A DNA stretch of 64,000 nucleotides from Bacteroidota bacterium (GTDB lineage: Bacteria > Bacteroidota > Bacteroidia > Flavobacteriales_E > Vicingaceae), in the NCBI GenBank assembly GCA_016183805.1, contig JACPDX010000005.1:24813-88812 (forward strand), written 5' to 3'. The position numbers and the translations under genes were made by a program. Of the stretch, positions 61,124-64,000 are shown piece after piece (the first letter of the stretch is position 1; every line of letters begins with the position of its first letter). The notes below the pieces were generated by a model that was not told the DNA's origin, ran no database searches, and was given only the letters and a program-made list of their open reading frames with translations.

Positions 61124-64000
61124 ATGAAAAGATTATTACAGAAGATATTAGTTCTTGCCTTATTGGTTAGTTCAATGAATGTGTTTGCACAAAGTAATTC
61201 TGTCTTTGAACAAAAATTTTTAACGGTAAGTGATATTATTAATAACAAAAGTTATGTCACTGAAATTAAAGAAACAATCTTAAAACTCAGTATTAATAAT
61301 ATTTTAATCGATGAAAATCAAAAATATAATTTTCGTAATTATTATAAAAAAAATCTAAATAACTACAAGCAGGTATTCGTTGATTTTTTTACTAAGAATA
61401 ATGTAGTTACCGGTTCGGTTTTAAAAAATGAAACTACAAAGATATCAAATCTGATGCTAGATGATTTTCTTAAATTAGAAACAGATAAAGGGTTTAAAAT
61501 GGAAAATTTTGTTTTTTATCCACCTGTTTCTTTAAATAAATTGCATGAAAATAATGACCATGACGGTACAATGGGAGCTGGTGAACCATGTAATAATATG
61601 GGTATTGAAAATTGTAACTTTACCGCTTGGAATCTAACGAAAGGAGAAGTTGATGGGGCAAATCCATATAGTTTTATTAATCCTGTTCCGACAACAAATT
61701 GGGGAAATGGATCTGTAATTGGTTTTGCGGGTATTAACTCATCTGGTACTGATCAGCATTTTATTGTAAATCCAGGAATAGATCCTAATGTGCCGATTCA
61801 AATGGTAAATCCACTAAATGGGGGTTCGTGTACAGCGTTGTTAGGGGATGGTAATGGAACTGGCTATATGGCTGCAAAAATGTCGCAAACATTTTTGGTA
61901 GATACAAGTAACGCGAATTTTTCATATAGTTACGCAGCGGTTATGCAAGATCCTGGGCATTCGTTAGCACAACAACCCTATTTTAAAGCAAGGGTTCTAG
62001 ATCAATTTAATAATCAAATTTTTTGTGGTGATTATAGTGCCTATGCTGGTGATGGCTCCGCTGGTTGGATTCCTACTACTCTTGCAGGAGAAAATGGACA
62101 ATATAAAGATTGGTCAACTGTTATCGTTCCATTAGGTGCCTATATAGGTACAAATGTAACCATTGAATTTACAACTGGAGATTGTGGAGCGGGAGGTCAT
62201 TTTGGATATGCTTATGTTGAAGCATCTTGCGATCCGTTGCAGATAGTTCCGTCAGATACCGTTGTTTGTGGGGCTCCTGTTACACTGAATGCCCCTTCTC
62301 CTTTTAATGGTACGTATTTATGGAGTACAGGGGAAACGACCGCATCTATTACAACTAATACACCAGGTTTATATACGGTAGATTTGATAACAAAACCAGG
62401 TTGTTTCATTACCTTGGAGATTAATTTGGTTGCTGATAGTATGGAATATAAGGCAGACTTTATAGCTGATACAGTATGTCAAGGTATTGCGACTTCTTTT
62501 ACCGATTTATCTACAATATCAACAGGTACGATAAGTGCATGGTCCTGGGATTTTCAGGGAGACGGAACAGTAGATAATACTTCTCAAAATCCAACATTTA
62601 TATATCCGATGTCAGGTACTTTTTCAGCAAACCTTTCTATAGGTTCTGGTGTTTGTGGTCATGATACAACAATAAATGTAACTGTTTTACCTGCTACTAC
62701 AGCTAATTTTACCGCTCCGTCGGTTTGCCAAGGAGTTGCAACAAGTTTTACCAATACATCTACTCCTGCTGCGAGTATAACCAATTGGAATTGGGATTTT
62801 GATAACGATGGTTCTTACGATAACACCAATCAAAATCCAAACAGTACTTTTGCTACAGCCGGAACTTATCCTGTTAATTTACAAGTTACTTTAGCAGGAG
62901 GTTCATGTCCAAAAGATACTACTATAAATGTAGTGGTAAACCCTAATCCTGTAGCAAATTTTACGGGAACAAATGAGTGTTTAACTACTGCTACAACTTT
63001 TTCTGATGGGTCTTCTGTTTCATCAGGCTCTATAACCGGATGGGCTTGGGATTTTGATAATAACACAACAACCGATAATACTACTCAAAACCCTACAAAT
63101 ACTTACACAACTGCCGGTACACATACCATTAATTTAACGGTTACCACAGACAGTAGTTGTACAGCTTTATTTAGTACAACTGTTCAGGTTTACAATAATC
63201 CGGTGGCTAATTTCTCAACTGATACGGCTTGTAATACCTATGCAACATCTTTTACAGATTTAACAGCAATAGGTAATTTTGGTATCCAAACATGGAATTG
63301 GGATTATGACAACAATGGAAGTGCAGATGCAAATGAACAAAATCCGAGTTTTATATTTTCTGGAGCAGGCACTTACCCCGTAAACTTAGCGGTAATCGAT
63401 ACTTTTGGCTGTGTACATGATACTACCATAGATGTAACAGTATCAGAAAATCCGATTGCAGCCTTTACTTTTAGTGATGAATGTTTTGGAGTCTCAACTT
63501 CATTTGCCAATCAATCTAATGATAATGGTGGTACTACACCAATTGATACTTGGGAGTGGGATTTTGAAAATGATGGTACAGTTGATGATTTGAATCAAAA
63601 CCCCACAAATTTATATGGTGCTGAAGGAAATTATACTGTGGAGTTGATAGTTACTTCTGTTTTGGGTTGTAAGGACTCAACAACAGTTAATGTAGATGTT
63701 GATGCGATACCTGTAGCTAACTTTGGTGGCACCAATGAATGTTTAGGTAATGTAACTACCTTTACGGATAGCTCTTCAACCACTATTGGTAATGTTGTTT
63801 CGTGGGATTGGGATTTTGAAACAGATGCAACTATAGATGACAATAACCAAAACCCAACATTTGTTTATCCATCAGTTGGAATTCATAATGTTACATTGAC
63901 AGTAACAACTGATAGTGGTTGTACACATACGTTTAACACCAATGTAGAAGTTTATGCCAATCCGATAGCTAATTTTTCAACAGATACAGCATGTAATACC
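61124..64000 (+). CDS. Large secreted PKD-repeat protein (partial, runs off the window)
   Basis: This frame is open for 959 codons from the ATG at 61124 to the end of the window, so the ORF track, which needs a stop, omits it. A signal peptide (ILVLALLVSSMNVFAQ) is followed by about 340 residues with a jelly-roll-like module (SFINPVPTTNWGNGSVIGF, AAKMSQTFLVDTSNANFSYSYA). An Ig-like segment (VVCGAPVTLNAPSPF) leads into a series of PKD domains of about 85 residues, each with W-x-WDF and TFSDxS-like motifs. Such proteins are usually T9SS cargo with a CHU_C end, which would lie beyond the window. It is likely surface-exposed. Confidence 0.9.
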   Translation, partial: MKRLLQKILVLALLVSSMNVFAQSNSVFEQKFLTVSDIINNKSYVTEIKETILKLSINNILIDENQKYNFRNYYKKNLNNYKQVFVDFFTKNNVVTGSVLKNETTKISNLMLDDFLKLETDKGFKMENFVFYPPVSLNKLHENNDHDGTMGAGEPCNNMGIENCNFTAWNLTKGEVDGANPYSFINPVPTTNWGNGSVIGFAGINSSGTDQHFIVNPGIDPNVPIQMVNPLNGGSCTALLGDGNGTGYMAAKMSQTFLVDTSNANFSYSYAAVMQDPGHSLAQQPYFKARVLDQFNNQIFCGDYSAYAGDGSAGWIPTTLAGENGQYKDWSTVIVPLGAYIGTNVTIEFTTGDCGAGGHFGYAYVEASCDPLQIVPSDTVVCGAPVTLNAPSPFNGTYLWSTGETTASITTNTPGLYTVDLITKPGCFITLEINLVADSMEYKADFIADTVCQGIATSFTDLSTISTGTISAWSWDFQGDGTVDNTSQNPTFIYPMSGTFSANLSIGSGVCGHDTTINVTVLPATTANFTAPSVCQGVATSFTNTSTPAASITNWNWDFDNDGSYDNTNQNPNSTFATAGTYPVNLQVTLAGGSCPKDTTINVVVNPNPVANFTGTNECLTTATTFSDGSSVSSGSITGWAWDFDNNTTTDNTTQNPTNTYTTAGTHTINLTVTTDSSCTALFSTTVQVYNNPVANFSTDTACNTYATSFTDLTAIGNFGIQTWNWDYDNNGSADANEQNPSFIFSGAGTYPVNLAVIDTFGCVHDTTIDVTVSENPIAAFTFSDECFGVSTSFANQSNDNGGTTPIDTWEWDFENDGTVDDLNQNPTNLYGAEGNYTVELIVTSVLGCKDSTTVNVDVDAIPVANFGGTNECLGNVTTFTDSSSTTIGNVVSWDWDFETDATIDDNNQNPTFVYPSVGIHNVTLTVTTDSGCTHTFNTNVEVYANPIANFSTDTACNT

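Noticed and set aside
62452-64000. CRISPR or satellite repeats
   Set aside because: The periodicity is coding PKD domains in an open frame.

Overview
The window looks like a chromosomal stretch of a low-GC member of the Bacteroidota, probably Flavobacteriales-like. The signs are GldF/GldG, a PorP/SprF-family protein, several secreted proteins with type IX secretion (T9SS) C-terminal sorting domains, a tRNA without encoded CCA, and many start sites preceded by the Bacteroidota -7 promoter motif TAnnTTTG. Species cannot be fixed from the sequence. I see no rRNA, CRISPR array, complete insertion sequence or prophage.

Layout. (1) 1-10180 is a sensory block: the tail of a CheR methyltransferase, a stand-alone CheB methylesterase, a hybrid kinase with three receivers, a receiver-kinase, a single-domain response regulator, a receiver-PP2C phosphatase, a receiver-HisKA_3 kinase and, on the other strand, a NarL/LuxR regulator that is the natural partner of the last kinase. 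(2) 8413-11000 is gene-poor, with an acetyltransferase relic, hairpins and tRNA-Glu. (3) 11147-19731 carries proS, two related secreted low-complexity proteins, a FadL-type barrel, an M23-LysM peptidase and an SRPBCC-GyrI protein. (4) 19817-24675 pairs a 1273-residue CotH/InlB-repeat adhesin-like protein having a type B T9SS signal with its probable PorP/SprF partner. (5) 24689-35189 is mostly housekeeping: acyltransferase, purE, hpt (with an internal deletion), adk, obg, lipB, PGI/PMI, GT9, DUF983 and ABC-F. (6) 35213-40635 holds a ChaN-like protein and the haem operon hemB-hemL-hemE with a DUF4238 gene joined in frame behind hemE. (7) 40727-50085 has a DCC protein, an exonuclease, two tandem T9SS type A paralogues, a dihydroorotase homologue without its metal ligands, a BatA/VWA protein and a mannosyltransferase-like protein. 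(8) 50181-54286 has accC and paaG-paaH-paaI, with paaH broken by an apparent one-base frameshift. (9) 54539-60876 has lysC-lysA and gldF-gldG-DUF4340. (10) From 61124 to the end runs an open PKD-repeat protein that is absent from the ORF track.

Genes that plausibly work together: the kinases and regulators of block 1; the T9SS cargo and PorP/SprF protein, with gliding genes gldF/gldG elsewhere in the window; the haem operon; the phenylacetate/beta-oxidation trio; and lysC-lysA, whose frames overlap by 4 bases.

The most distinctive non-genic feature is a set of at least six families of dispersed, mostly palindromic intergenic repeats. Several abut or enter gene ends: one ends exactly at the hemB stop, one supplies the paaH stop, and one lies in the false N-terminal extension of hemL. 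No clearly new multi-gene system was found. The best leads are the hpt deletion, the paaH frameshift, the hemE-DUF4238 junction, the metal-ligand-free dihydroorotase and the 762-bp higher-order PKD repeat.
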